Source of the DNA: Thermoactinospora rubra
Lineage (GTDB): Bacteria; Actinomycetota; Actinomycetes; Streptosporangiales; Streptosporangiaceae
Direction: 5' to 3'
DNA: 64,000 nucleotides
Assembly (NCBI RefSeq): GCF_002093975.1
Contig: NZ_KZ084325.1
Span: 124,001 to 188,000, forward strand
Made by a program: the position numbers and the translations under genes
Notes under the pieces: generated by a model
The model's input: only the letters and a program-made list of their open reading frames with translations
Databases searched by the model: none
Told to the model about the DNA's origin: nothing
Part shown: positions 7,878 to 18,939 of the stretch, one piece after another
Layout of the letters: each line of letters opens with the position of its first letter
Numbering within the stretch: the stretch's first letter is position 1

Positions 7878-10800
7878 AGGTCAGGCGCGCCTCCCCCCAG
7901 TCGGCGTGGTCGTTGCCGTTGCCGTCGCCGCCGTTGTCCACCACCAGGTCCAGGTAGCGGACCCCGTCGAGCCGGGCCGTCAGCGGATGGGCGGGATCGG
8001 CGTTGCGCAGCACCGGGCTGGCGGCCAGCACCTGCTCGCCGGACTTCACGCTGAACCGGACCGAGCCGCGCGTGCCCTGGGAGTTGTCCACGCCGACCTG
8101 GGCCGTGAAGGCCGTGCAGCGCCCGCCCAGGTATTGACGCGCTCTCCGGCATGAACGCCGAAGATTCAGCCTGTGCCGCACGGGCGGCACTTCTGTGGCT
8201 TCCTGCTTCGCCGACCTGCGCCACCGAAGTGGTCTTACCAGATCTCCACAGGCTTTCGAGCCTTGCGGCTCCGTTCCCGCCCGTCCGGCGGTACCCAACG
8301 CGGTCAATCTAGCAGACGCCGATCCGCCACGGCGGCGAATCGGCTTTTCCTACCCGCTACGAGGAAGAAGCCGCTTCACCCTGACCGGAAGGCCGGAGCA
8401 CTGCGGACGAATCCGGTAGGGCGCGTCCGCCGGCGGGGTGACCTGCCAGCGGCTGGTGAGCGTGCCGCCGGGCTCGACGACGCCGCTCCCCTGGCCGGTG
8501 ACCGTCCACCCGGCGGGCGCGGCCAGCGTGAGGCTCACCTCGGCGGCCTGGTCCTCCAGGTTGGTGAACACCGTGGTCACCTCGCCCGCCGCCCCCTGCT
8601 CGAAGGCGGGCGAGGCGGGCTTGACCTCGACGGTGGCGCACGCACCCGCCTCCGGGGCCGGGCCGAGGTCCTCGACCGCGAAGTCGTCCAGGACGAAGTC
8701 GGCGCCCGGCTGCTCGGGGCGCAGCGAGCGCAGGCCCACCCACACGTCGCCGCAGCCGGCCACCACCCGTTCGGTGAAGCGCGCGGTGGAGCGCCGCTCC
8801 GGGACGGGCGTGAGGCGGGTCTGCACGCTGCGGCCCGCCTTGTCGTAGCCGGTGACCCAGGCGTAGGTGCCGGCCAGGGCGTTCTGGTAGGAGAAGGACA
8901 CCTCGTAGGCGCGGCCGGTCTCGAACCGCGCCGTCCACGGCACCGTCCGGTAGACCAGGCCCTGCCGTTCCTCGTGGGACTTCAGCGACCACCGGCCGGC
9001 CAGCACGTCGTCGACGGCCTTGCCCTGCCAGCCCTTCTGCGTGTACGGCTCGTGCCGCTCCGACAGGTGGGTGCGCGCGTCCAGCGAGCCGCCCGCGTCG
9101 CCCTTGACGAACGGCCCCCAGCCGGGCTCGGGCGCCTCGAAGGTCCACCTGTCGCCCCGCGGAACGGACGGGATCACCCGCACGTCGTCCACGCGGACCT
9201 CGCCCTCGGCCCCGGCCGCCGCGATGCGCAGCGGCTCCCGCGCCCCGCGGGCGGTGAACGTCACCGACACGCGCTGGAAGTAGGTGTCGCGCTTCTCGTC
9301 GGCGGCGATGTGGTTCCTGGCCGTGGAGCGGTGCAGGGTGACCGACCGGTCGCCGGCCCGCAGCACGGTCTCGCGGCTGCGGCCGGGCTCGATCTCGACG
9401 AACGCCGAGGCGGTGTAGGTCCGGCCCGGGCGCAGGCCGGCGATCCGCTGCTCCAGCGCGGCGGGCGCGCCGCCGCCCAGCACGGCGACGCGGTGGCCCA
9501 GCTCGGTCGTGCGCACGCTCACCGGGCCGGTGGCCTGCCAGCCGTCCAGCTCGCCGTTGAAGCCGGGGTCGCTCAGGCCGGTGCCCTCGCCCCAGCCGGG
9601 CCTGGCCGGCCTGGCCCGGGTGTCCAGGACGTACGGCACGCCGGGCACGGCGTCGAGCGTGATCCGGCCGCCCGCGGGCCTGACCTCGCCGGCCCGCACG
9701 CGGCCCTGGCCGGTGAGCCGGTAGACGGTCAGCGGGCGGCCGTCCGGCCGGGCGATCTGCCAGGTGGTCCGGCCGCCCCGGGCGTTGTAGTGGTAGAGCT
9801 TGCCGTCCCAGGGCAGCAGGTAGGCCGTGCCGTCCAGCACCTTGGCGGAGCCTGCGAAGATCTCGCGCCTGCCGTCGGCGAAGCTCGCCCGCAGGCCGCC
9901 GGTGAAGACGATCTCGTCGGCGCCCCAGCGCGTGATCCGCTCGCGCTGCAGGAACTTGGCCGGCAGGTTGTGCTCCCAGATGTTGCGGTAGAAGGCGCTC
10001 CAGTCGTTCTCGGCCGTCCAGCCCTCGAACTCCACGATGCGCGCGTTGCCGAGGATCGGGTGGGCGTTCCAGACGTCCTTCTCGTGGTTGCGGATGAAGC
10101 GGATGATCTGGGAGTTCAGCCCCTTGTTGGTGACCCCGCCGTAGTTGAGGTCGCCCGCCCAGTGGGCCCACAGGCTGGCGCGTTCGAGCTTGTCGGACCA
10201 CTCGGTGGCCACCTGCCAGCCCTGGGCGCGCAGCTCGGCGATCGTCCGGTCGGCCACCCAGCCGAAGGGGCGGAAGACGTCCACGTACAGCAGTTGCAGG
10301 TTGGGGTCGGTCTCGGCCCGCAGGCGGCGCAGGCGCCCGGCGAGGGTGCCGGAGGCCAGGTCGCGGCGCTGGTCGATGCGGTAGGACTGGTCCAGCCAGT
10401 TCCAGCCCTTGGCCGCCAGGTCGACCGGGGTCTGGCCGAAGGTCCTGGCCTCGGGGTAGGCCTCGGTGGCGTTGACGTGCGCGCCGAAGGCGGCGTTCCA
10501 CTTCCTGCCGGCCTTGAGCAGGGTGTTGAGATCGGCCAGGCCGCCCGCGCGGGTGTTGTGGTTGCCGCCGTAGTCGGGGTGGGCGCTGTCGTGGCCCTCC
10601 GACTGGTAGCCCTTGAGCAGCACCAGCTGGCCGAGCCCGTCGGTGGCCAGGGAGATGCGCTTGACGTCGTCGAGCGTGCGCAGGAACGGGTGGGTGGCCT
10701 GGCTGCCGAAGTTGAAGGGGATGTGGATCACCACGCGGTCGCGGGTCCGCTCGGCGCCCAGCGGCTCGACCATGATGTCGCGGAACGCGATCGCGCCGTC

Positions 10801-11724
10801 CTGCCAGTCCACCGCGCCGTCGCCGTTGGCGTCGGGGGTGACGACGACCTTGGCCAGGGCAGGTCCTCGGTGAACGGCGAGCCGGTCGCCCGGTGGGTCC
10901 ACTGGCCGCTCCACACGCCCACCTCGATGCCGCCGCCGGGCAGCTCGCGCGCCTGGTGCCACAGCCGGGCGGCGTCCTTGTCGGTGGGGCCCGCGGGCAG
11001 GTCGTAGGTGGAGTTGGTCTCGACGGCGGCGGCCAGGCGGGAGGTGGACACGATGCCGTACGTCGCGCCGACGGGGGCGGGGTCGGCGGGCGTCCGGTCG
11101 GTCAGGGCGGTGAAGACGTCGGCGGTGCGGGTGGAGTTGGGGTCCAGGCGGGTGAAGGCGGTGGCGGCACCGGGCTGGTCGCTGGAGACGGAGACCAGGT
11201 CGTGGCCGGGCAGGTCGACGGTCTGGACGCGGAAGGCCTCGGTGTCGCGGACGGCTTCGATGGAGAACCCGGTCACGCGGCCTTTGACCCAGATGGCGGC
11301 GTCGAGCTCCACCCCCGGTAATTGTTGAAATTTCAGGACATATCGGGCCGTGCTGGTGTCGTGGCCGCGCGCCGTGACGGTCGTCTCGTACGGCTGGCCG
11401 TTCAGCACCACGGCGGGCACGGCCCGCGCTCCCCCGAGATGGGCGCCACCGGCCCGGTCGGTGTAGCGCAGCACTCGCGGGAAGGCGGGATCGACCTCGA
11501 CGATCAGCTGATCGGAGGTGAGCTTGAGCGGCTCGCCGACCGGCCGCGGGGTGGGGGGAAGGTTCTGGACCGTGGGCCGGGGGCGGCCCGCGGCCGGCTC
11601 GTCGGGGTTGTTGAGCCGGTAGGTCGGGGCCGGGGTGGGGGTGGGATCGGGCGGGGGCGGTTCGGCGTGGGCGGGGGCGGCCAAGGCGGCCAGCACGAGT
11701 AAGCCCGCCATGAGTCCGCGCATG
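7873..11724 (-). pseudogene. GH101 endo-alpha-N-acetylgalactosaminidase, disrupted
   Basis: Reading from the ATG at 11724 (RBS AAGGAG), a signal peptide (MRGLMAGLLVLAALAAPAHA) leads into a GH101 enzyme, which releases core-1 Gal-GalNAc from mucin-type glycoproteins. The frame breaks near 10851-10866: TEDLPW is followed one frame over by ALAKVVVTPDANGDG, so one base is missing or two are extra. The catalytic domain then reads on with nucleophile Asp in YVDVFRPFGW and acid/base Glu in ATEWSD. After PPADAPYRI (about 8416) the gene is interrupted; coding resumes exactly at 8133 with YLGGRCTAFTAQVGVD, the second half of an NPCBM galactose-binding module, ending at the TGA at 7873. The first half of that module is missing. 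Two independent lesions argue for real decay rather than a sequencing error. Confidence 0.78.
8134..8415 (-). mobile_element. Solo IS200/IS605-type right-end remnant inside GH101
   Basis: About 280 bp of foreign sequence interrupts the GH101 frame. Its end on the minus strand reads TCAA directly before the resuming GH101 codons TAC CTG GGC. TCAA is the right cleavage tetranucleotide known for IS608-like elements. A subterminal hairpin (CTTCGGC, loop GTTCAT, GCCGGAG) lies ten bases inside it, where IS605 ends carry their imperfect palindrome. A frame through the segment (SAKQEATEVPPVR) resembles the Arg-rich tail of TnpB/OrfB proteins. The left end and the transposase body are absent, and about half an NPCBM module was lost with them. 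The left boundary (about 8415) is approximate. Confidence 0.6.
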
Positions 11725-11908
11725 GATCTCCTTGGGGGTGCCGGGGTACGCCCCAGGCTGACCCGCCCTCCGACACGAAGCAACCCCGTCCGGCAAATCC
11801 GCTATGCCGCCCCGTCTCCTGCCCAGGCCGTACACCCCGAAAAGCGCGACAGCGCGCACCGGCGGCCACCCGGCGCTACTACCCCCGGGTCGCCGGTGCG
11901 AGAAGCGA

Positions 11909-12047
11909 GAAAGCTCGGGTCGGCGAGCACCCACCCACCCACACTGCGGGTCCTCAGCCGGAGAGGCGCGAAAGCTCGGGTCGGCGAGCACCCACCCACC
12001 CACATCCCCGGTCCTCAGCCCGAGAGGTGGGAAGGAGCGGGTCGGCG
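11909..12047. repeat. 61-bp tandem repeat between GH101 and trpA
   Basis: The 376-bp gap 11725-12100 holds no gene but a tandem repeat with a 61-bp period. Copy 1 is 11909-11969 and copy 2 is 11970-12030, sharing a first part (GAAAGCTCGGGTCGGCGAGC followed by three CCCA units) and a second part (GTCCTCAGCC with GAGAGG). A diverged third copy begins at 12031. A related GGTCGCCGGTGCGAGAAG just upstream may be a worn copy. Confidence 0.85.
11991..12009 (-). other. G-quadruplex motif in the 61-bp repeat
   Basis: On the minus strand the second repeat copy reads GGGGATGTGGGTGGGTGGG: four G-tracts with loops of 4, 1 and 1 bases, fitting the G3+N1-7 pattern. It lies about 90 bp downstream of the trpA stop on the strand that trpA is transcribed from, so it would be in the RNA if transcription runs on. 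The first copy has only three G-tracts. Confidence 0.6.
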
Positions 12048-12100
12048 GGGACCCGGCGCCTGGAGCGGCGCCCCTCCCCCGCCCTCAAGCGCGAGCGGCG

Positions 12101-12898
12101 TCAGCGCCGCCGTACGCCCTCGGCCAGCTCGGCGGCCAGGGAGCGGACGGCGGTCAGCCCGGAGGCCTCGTCGGGCGCGTCCAGCAGCAGGCGGATGAAC
12201 GCCGAGCCGACGATGACGCCGTCGGCGTAGGCCGCCACCTCGGCCGCCTGCCGGCCGTTGCTGATGCCCAGGCCCACGCACACCGGCAGCGACGTGGCCT
12301 CGCGGGTGCGGCGGACCAGCCCCTCGGCCGCCGCGTTGACGGTCTCCCGCGCGCCTGTGATGCCCATGAGCGAGGCGGCGTAGACGAACCCGGTGCAGCA
12401 GTTCACCACGGCCTTGATGCGCTCCTGCGTGGAGCTGGGCGCCACGAGGAACACCGTGTCGATGCCCGCCGCCGCCGAGGCCTCGCGCCAGGTGTCGGCC
12501 TCCTCCGGCGTCAGGTCCGGCGTGATCGTGCCCGCGCCGCCCGCCGAGGCCAGCTCGCGCGCGAAGCGCTCGGCGCCGTAGCGGTCGATCGGGTTCCAGT
12601 AGGTCATCACCAGGGTGGCGGCGCCGGTGCGCGCGACCCCCTCGACGGTGCGCAGCACGTCGGCGATGCGCGTGCCGTTGGTCAGCGCCCGGTGGACGGC
12701 GTCCTGGATGGTGGGCCCGTCCATGAGGGGGTCGGAGTACGGCAGGCCGATCTCGATGACGTCACAGCCCGCCTCCACCATGGCGGTGGCCGCCGCGACG
12801 GCGCCGTCCTTGGTCGGGAATCCGGCGGGCAGGTAGCCCACCAGCGCGGCGCGGTTGTCGGCCTTGGCCCGGTCGAAGACCGTCTGGAGAGTCGTCAT
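12101..12898 (-). CDS. trpA: Tryptophan synthase alpha subunit
   Basis: 265 residues, usual for TrpA. Cleaves indole-3-glycerol phosphate to indole and glyceraldehyde 3-phosphate, passing indole to TrpB. The catalytic Glu is in VIEIGLPYSDPLMDGPT and the second acidic residue in AGAGTITPDLTPEE; FVYAASLMGITGAR and VGLGISNGRQ form the phosphate-binding end of the barrel. The ATG is two bases after the trpB stop. Last gene of the trp cluster. Confidence 0.96.
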   Translation of the reverse strand: MTTLQTVFDRAKADNRAALVGYLPAGFPTKDGAVAAATAMVEAGCDVIEIGLPYSDPLMDGPTIQDAVHRALTNGTRIADVLRTVEGVARTGAATLVMTYWNPIDRYGAERFARELASAGGAGTITPDLTPEEADTWREASAAAGIDTVFLVAPSSTQERIKAVVNCCTGFVYAASLMGITGARETVNAAAEGLVRRTREATSLPVCVGLGISNGRQAAEVAAYADGVIVGSAFIRLLLDAPDEASGLTAVRSLAAELAEGVRRR

Positions 12899-12900
12899 GA

Positions 12901-14133
<1,233 letters not shown>

Positions 14134-14135
14134 TG

Positions 14136-14975
14136 TCAACCTTCTGATCCGTGATCGGGACGGGTCGCCGGGTGGGCGCCCGCGGTCACGAGCGCCTCCA
14201 CGGCCTTGCGCGGGTCCTTGCCGGTCACCAGGCTCTCACCCACCAGGACGGCGTCGGCGCCGGCGCGCGCGTAGGCCAGCAGGTCGTGCGGTCCGCGCAC
14301 CCCCGACTCGGCGACGCGCAGCACGCCGTCGGGGATCTTCGGCGCGATCTTGGCGAAGACGTCGCGGTCCACCTCGAGCGTCTTGAGGTTGCGCGCGTTC
14401 ACACCGATGATCCTGGCGCCCGCCGCCACCGCGCGTTCGAGCTCCTCCTCGGTGTGCACCTCCACCAGCGGGGTCAGCCCGATCGACTCGGCCCGCTCGA
14501 TGAGCGAGACCAGCGCCTCCTGCTCCAGGCAGACCACCATGAGCAGCGCCATGTCGGCGCCATAGGCCCTGGCCTCCCACAGCTGGTAGGAGGTCAGGAT
14601 GAAGTCCTTGCGCAGCACGGGGACGTCGACCCGGGCGCGCACCGCGGCCAGGTCCTCCAGGCTGCCGCCGAAGCGGCGGCGCTCGGTCAGCACGCTGATG
14701 ACGTGCGCCCCGCCGGCCTCGTAGTCCGCGGCCAGCGCCGCGGGGTCGGCGATCGCCGCCAGCGCGCCCTTGGACGGGCTGGAACGCTTGACCTCGGCGA
14801 TGACCGACACCCTGTCGCCGCCGAGGGCGGCGTAGACGTCTTTGGGCGAGGGAGCCCGCTCGGCACGCTCCTTGAGCTCGTCGAGCGAGGTCGCCTTCTG
14901 GCGTTCGGCGAGATCCTCCCGCACGCCGGCGAGGATGTCGTCGAGGACGCCTAGCCCTTCGGTCCGCTCACTCAC
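14136..14975 (-). CDS. trpC: Indole-3-glycerol phosphate synthase
   Basis: 279 residues, starting at GTG ([21 protein letters not shown]). Converts 1-(2-carboxyphenylamino)-1-deoxyribulose 5-phosphate to indole-3-glycerol phosphate. Catalytic Lys in [13 protein letters not shown], second Lys in [13 protein letters not shown], and the phosphate site in [10 protein letters not shown] are all present. Monofunctional: no fused TrpF domain. No trpF gene lies nearby; the PriA-type protein at 26395-27111 is expected to carry out that step. Confidence 0.95.
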   Translation of the reverse strand: MSERTEGLGVLDDILAGVREDLAERQKATSLDELKERAERAPSPKDVYAALGGDRVSVIAEVKRSSPSKGALAAIADPAALAADYEAGGAHVISVLTERRRFGGSLEDLAAVRARVDVPVLRKDFILTSYQLWEARAYGADMALLMVVCLEQEALVSLIERAESIGLTPLVEVHTEEELERAVAAGARIIGVNARNLKTLEVDRDVFAKIAPKIPDGVLRVAESGVRGPHDLLAYARAGADAVLVGESLVTGKDPRKAVEALVTAGAHPATRPDHGSEG

Positions 14976-15080
14976 GCGCTTGGGATCCCTCCGGTCGACT
15001 TCGTGGGGACTGGGCGGATGGCCCCGCCTCGAGTGCGATGGTATCCGTCCGCCGGCGGCCGGCGAGCCGCCGGGGGCCGC

Positions 15081-15500
15081 CTAGGGTGCCAGGAAGGCGC
15101 CGAAGGGCAGGTTCCTGGCCACCCAGTAGACCGCGATCACCGCGATGAACCCCCACAGCAGCCGGGGAGCGGGCACGGGGCGGGGCGGCCGGCCGCGCCA
15201 GCGGGCCACGAGCCAGCGGGCCCACCAGAACACCATGACCGGGACCATGGCCACGAACAGCGGGTTCATGTCCAGCGCGGCGCCGACGTCGAGGTGGGCC
15301 AGGCCGTGGACGGCGCGGAGCGTGCCGCAGCCCGGGCAGTACAGGCCGGTCAGCCACAGGAAGGGACAGGTCGGGTAGTGGCCGGGCTCGTTGGGGTCGA
15401 CCACGCCGACGAAGGCGACGCCGGCCGCCGTGGCGGCGGCCACGCCGAGGGGCGCCAGCACGGACCGCAGGGTCCGCGCCGCCGTCTCCTGTGCTGCCAT
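15081..15500 (-). CDS. DUF2752 membrane protein
   Basis: 139 residues with three hydrophobic segments. The DUF2752 hallmark is present: a CPGCGTLRAVHGL motif after CPFLWLTGLY, followed by HLDVGAALDMNPL. The two cysteines suggest a redox or metal-binding site at the membrane face. Function unknown. It stands 105 bp upstream of trpC on the same strand, the position this family occupies in many actinobacterial trp clusters. Confidence 0.88.
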   Translation of the reverse strand: MAAQETAARTLRSVLAPLGVAAATAAGVAFVGVVDPNEPGHYPTCPFLWLTGLYCPGCGTLRAVHGLAHLDVGAALDMNPLFVAMVPVMVFWWARWLVARWRGRPPRPVPAPRLLWGFIAVIAVYWVARNLPFGAFLAP

Positions 15501-15528
15501 GGGGCCAGGCTATCCCTCGCGGCCCGGC

Positions 15529-16134
15529 CTAGTAGCTCGACGCGGCGCCGAAGCCCAGGATCGCCACGCCCCACACGACGTACAACAGGAGGAAGACCAG
15601 CGCCAAGCCCACCATGATGTAAGACGTCACCAGGCCGGCGATGGCCATGCCCCTGCCCTCCTCGCCGGTGCGCTTGATCTGGCTGAGCGCGATGTGCCCG
15701 AGGATGACGCCCACGATCGAGGACACGCCGCAGAGCGCCAGGCCCGCGATGCCGAGGACGAGCGAGGCGATGGCCATGCCGTTGGTCTTGGTGCCCTGCG
15801 GGGCGCCGTAGCCGCCCGGCTGGCCGTAGCCGCCGGGAGGAGGCGAGTAGCCGCCGTAGGGCTGGTCCCCGTAGCTCTGCGGGCCGCTGCCGTACGGCTG
15901 GCCGTACCCCTGCTGCGGGCCGCTGCCATAGCCCTGCGGGCCGCTGCCGTACCCCTGGGGCCCGCTGCCGTAGCCCGGCTGGCCCGGCTGGCCGTAACCG
16001 CCCTGCCCGTAGCTGCCCTGCTGCCCGTAACCGCCCTGGCCGTATCCCGGCTGGTCTCCCGGGTACGGCTGGCCGTACCCGCCGGGCTGTCCGGCGTTGT
16101 AGCCCCCGCTGCCGTCCTGCGGCCCGTATGTCAT
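15529..16134 (-). CDS. DUF4190 membrane protein with Gly/Tyr/Gln-rich N-terminus
   Basis: 201 residues. Residues 1-110 are low complexity, repeating GYGQ, QPGYG and SGPQGYG units (SGPQGYG occurs in tandem). The C-terminal 80 residues hold two transmembrane helices of the DUF4190 family around [20 protein letters not shown]. Predicted small membrane protein with a disordered cytoplasmic arm; such arms can self-associate, but the role is not known. It lies between the DUF2752 gene and the Trp-associated membrane gene on the same strand. Confidence 0.88.
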   Translation of the reverse strand: MTYGPQDGSGGYNAGQPGGYGQPYPGDQPGYGQGGYGQQGSYGQGGYGQPGQPGYGSGPQGYGSGPQGYGSGPQQGYGQPYGSGPQSYGDQPYGGYSPPPGGYGQPGGYGAPQGTKTNGMAIASLVLGIAGLALCGVSSIVGVILGHIALSQIKRTGEEGRGMAIAGLVTSYIMVGLALVFLLLYVVWGVAILGFGAASSY

Positions 16135-16223
16135 GCTTGTCCACTCCTCTGATCCGGCGGTCCCGCCGAAGCTTAGCGACAAACCATCCTCGACACGGAG
16201 GAACGACTCCATAACCGCCCGGG

Positions 16224-16751
16224 TCAGGGGCGGTCGGTGGGGTCCTCGCCCCGGTCGAGCGCCTCCCACAGGGAGGTGTCGCGCTCGCGAGGGGCCCGCC
16301 TGCCGTACCGGTCGGACATGCCCGCCCAGCGGCCGCCGCGGACGACGGCGAGCAGCCCGCCGGCCAGCGTGAGGACGCCGCCGACGACCGCGACGGCGGG
16401 CCAGACGGTGGTCTGCCACGCGGGGGCGGCGACCAGCTGCTCGGACAGCTCGGCGCGGACGCGGCCGGCGGAGGTGGCGCTCCACGCGGCCAGGACGGCG
16501 GCCAGGCCGCACAGGGCGACGACCGCGGCCACCAGGCGGCGGCCCAGCCCGCGGGTGGCCAGGACCGCCACGACGCCCGCCAGCCCGGCCAGCGCCACGG
16601 GCGTCAGCGCGGGGCTCAGCTCGGCGCCCGTCGCGGCCGCCGGGGTGCCGCCGGTGGCCACGGCCCACTCGCGGCCGGCCGCCAGCAGCGCCAGGCCGCA
16701 GCCGAGGGCGGTGCCGGCCAGCCACAGCCACAGCTCGCGCCGCCCGGTCAC
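16224..16751 (-). CDS. Trp-operon-associated membrane protein (TIGR02234 type)
   Basis: 175 residues with four transmembrane segments and a polar C-terminal tail ([26 protein letters not shown]). The [13 protein letters not shown] ending and the position between hisI and trp genes match the actinobacterial Trp_oprn_chp family. The GTG start overlaps the hisI TGA (GTGA), so hisI and this gene are coupled. In many relatives trpE sits between these two genes; here there is no room for it. Function unknown. Confidence 0.85.
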   Translation of the reverse strand: MTGRRELWLWLAGTALGCGLALLAAGREWAVATGGTPAAATGAELSPALTPVALAGLAGVVAVLATRGLGRRLVAAVVALCGLAAVLAAWSATSAGRVRAELSEQLVAAPAWQTTVWPAVAVVGGVLTLAGGLLAVVRGGRWAGMSDRYGRRAPRERDTSLWEALDRGEDPTDRP

Positions 16752-17086
16752 GGCCCGATCAGCCCGGCGTCGAAGCAGGTGCGGTCGCCCGTGTGGCAGG
16801 CCCCGCCGGTCTGGTCGACCTTGACCAGGACGGTGTCGCCGTCGCAGTCCAGCGACACGGACTTGACGTGCTGGACGTTGCCCGAGGTGGCGCCCTTGAC
16901 CCAGTACTCGCGGCGGCTGCGCGACCAGTAGGTGCCCAGGCCCGTCGTCAGCGTGCGATGCAGCGCCTCGTCGTCCATCCACGCCAGCATGAGCACCTCG
17001 CCGGTGTCGTACTGCTGCACGATGGCGGGCACGAGCCCGTCGGGGGTGCGCTTCAGCCGTGCTGCGATCGCGGGATCCAGGGCCAT
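16748..17086 (-). CDS. hisI: Phosphoribosyl-AMP cyclohydrolase
   Basis: 112 residues. Opens the purine ring of phosphoribosyl-AMP, the third step of histidine synthesis. Mg2+ and Zn2+ sites are visible: [15 protein letters not shown], and HTGDRTCF with its cysteine. [14 protein letters not shown] and [13 protein letters not shown] are family-typical. No fused HisE domain. It is separated from the main his operon at 25.3-31.3 kb and coupled to the trp-associated genes downstream. Confidence 0.95.
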   Translation of the reverse strand: MALDPAIAARLKRTPDGLVPAIVQQYDTGEVLMLAWMDDEALHRTLTTGLGTYWSRSRREYWVKGATSGNVQHVKSVSLDCDGDTVLVKVDQTGGACHTGDRTCFDAGLIGP

Positions 17087-17145
17087 GCGGCCATTCAACC
17101 AGCTCCCCCGCCCGCTCCCCGAACCGCTCCGGACTCGCTGGAGGC

Positions 17146-18939
17146 TCAGGTGCGGGCGGCGCTGACCCAGGAGGCGTGAAGGTCGGCGTAGACGCCGTCC
17201 TGGCGCACCAGCTCGGCGTGGGGGCCGCGCTGCACCAGGCGGCCGGCGTCGAAGACCAGCACCTCGTCGGCGTTCTCCGCCGTGGACAGGCGGTGCGCGA
17301 TGGTGATCGCCGTACGGCCGCGCGTGACGCCCTCCAGGGCGCGCGCCAGCCGTACCTCGGTGGCGGGGTCGACGGCGGAGGTGGCCTCGTCCAGCAGGAG
17401 CAGGTCCGGGTCGGCGAGGTAGGCCCGGGCGAGGGCGACGAGCTGGCGCTCCCCTGCCGACAGCGACTCGCCGCGCTGGCCCACCTTGGTCTCCAGCCCG
17501 TCGGGCAGCCCCTCCAGCCAGTCGGCCAGCCCCAGCTCGGTCAGCGCGAGCGTGATCTCCTCGTCGGTGGCGCCGGGCTTGCCGTACCGGATGTTGTCGG
17601 CGAGGGTGCCGTCGAACAGGAACCCGTCCTGCGGCACCATGACGATCCGCTCGCGCAGCGAGGAGAAGCACACCCGGCGCAGGTCGACCCCGTCGACGGT
17701 GACGCGGCCCGACACGGGGTCCATGAGCCGGGTCAGCAGCTTGGCGAAGGTGGTCTTGCCCGAGCCGGTCTCGCCGACGACGGCGACGCGCGTGCGCGGC
17801 GGGACGGTCACCGTCACCTCCTTCAGCACCGGCTCGCCGCCGGGGTAGGCGAAGGTGACGTCCTCGAAGGCCACCGAGATGGGCCCGCGCGGCAGTTCCA
17901 CGCCGTCCTGGCCCGGGTCGGCCACGTCCGGCGGGGTGTCCAGCACGCCCAGCACGCGCCGCCAGCCCGCGACGGCGTTCTGGGCCTCGTTGAGCACCTC
18001 GGTGGCGATCTGCAGCGGCGAGACGAACAGCGTGATGAGGAACAGGAAGGCCACCAGCCGCCCGGCGGTGATGTGGCCACCCAGGCCGAGGTGGACGCCC
18101 AGCAGCACGATCCCGGAGATCGCGACCGCGGCCACGACCTCGGTCAGCGGGAAGACGGTCGCGACGATCTTCTGGGCGCGTATCTGGGCCCTGCGGTTGG
18201 CCTCGATGGCGGCGTCGATGCGCTCGCCGGTGCGGCGCTCGGAGCCGTAGGCGCGGATGACGGCCGCGCCCACGACGGACTCGCTGACGGCGGCCAGCAT
18301 GTCGCCGGTGCGCTCGCGGACGGTGGTGTAGGCCGACGACAGCCACCGCTGGAAGCGCGGCAGCGCGATCACCAGCGGCAGGAAGCAACCCCACACCAGC
18401 AGCGTGAGCTGCCAGGAGTAGACGAGCATCAGCACGGTGGCGACGAGCACCTGGCCGCACGCCACGATGATCATCAGCCCGCCCCACTGCATGAAGGTGC
18501 TGATCTGGTCGACGTCGCCGGTGACGCGGGAGACCAGGGCGCCGCGGCGCTCGGTGTTCTGGGTCAGCACCGACAGGTCGTGGACGTGGCGGAAGCCGCG
18601 CACCCGCAGCGTGGCCAGGGAGGACTCGGTGGCCCGGTACAGGCGCACGTTCATGGCGTAGCCGGCCAGCATGGTCACCAGCACCGCGACGGCGCACAGG
18701 CCCACGGCCCTGGAGATGTAGGCGAGGTCGGGCGTGGCCGACTGCAGGCCCGTGTCGATGGTCTGCTGCACGGCGATGGGGACGATGATCTTGCCGGCGG
18801 TGGCGGCCACGGCGAGCGCCAGCGTGCCGAGCAGGCCCTTGCGGAACTCGGGCGTGAGCGCCAGCCCGCGGCGGACGGTCCCCAGCGCCGAGCCCTCGGC
18901 GTTCCTGGAGATCCTGGTGCCTTCGACGACCTGGCTCAC
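17146..18939 (-). CDS. ABC exporter, fused membrane and ATPase domains (subunit B)
   Basis: 597 residues. Six-helix type I exporter domain (about 35-320), then an ATPase with Walker [10 protein letters not shown], signature LSAGERQ, and Walker [13 protein letters not shown] followed by the switch His in TIAHRLST. All ATPase motifs look catalytically complete. The GTG start overlaps the TGA of the partner gene (GTGA). Tandem half-transporters like this usually form heterodimeric multidrug or lipid exporters. The substrate cannot be inferred. Confidence 0.92.
   Translation of the reverse strand: MSQVVEGTRISRNAEGSALGTVRRGLALTPEFRKGLLGTLALAVAATAGKIIVPIAVQQTIDTGLQSATPDLAYISRAVGLCAVAVLVTMLAGYAMNVRLYRATESSLATLRVRGFRHVHDLSVLTQNTERRGALVSRVTGDVDQISTFMQWGGLMIIVACGQVLVATVLMLVYSWQLTLLVWGCFLPLVIALPRFQRWLSSAYTTVRERTGDMLAAVSESVVGAAVIRAYGSERRTGERIDAAIEANRRAQIRAQKIVATVFPLTEVVAAVAISGIVLLGVHLGLGGHITAGRLVAFLFLITLFVSPLQIATEVLNEAQNAVAGWRRVLGVLDTPPDVADPGQDGVELPRGPISVAFEDVTFAYPGGEPVLKEVTVTVPPRTRVAVVGETGSGKTTFAKLLTRLMDPVSGRVTVDGVDLRRVCFSSLRERIVMVPQDGFLFDGTLADNIRYGKPGATDEEITLALTELGLADWLEGLPDGLETKVGQRGESLSAGERQLVALARAYLADPDLLLLDEATSAVDPATEVRLARALEGVTRGRTAITIAHRLSTAENADEVLVFDAGRLVQRGPHAELVRQDGVYADLHASWVSAART

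Noticed and set aside
8350..12003. A single 1217-residue open frame covering the GH101 region
   Set aside because: Its first 400 residues are an out-of-frame reading of the true N-terminus (signal peptide frame at 10862-11724) and of the tandem repeat; only the part below about 10865 is GH101.
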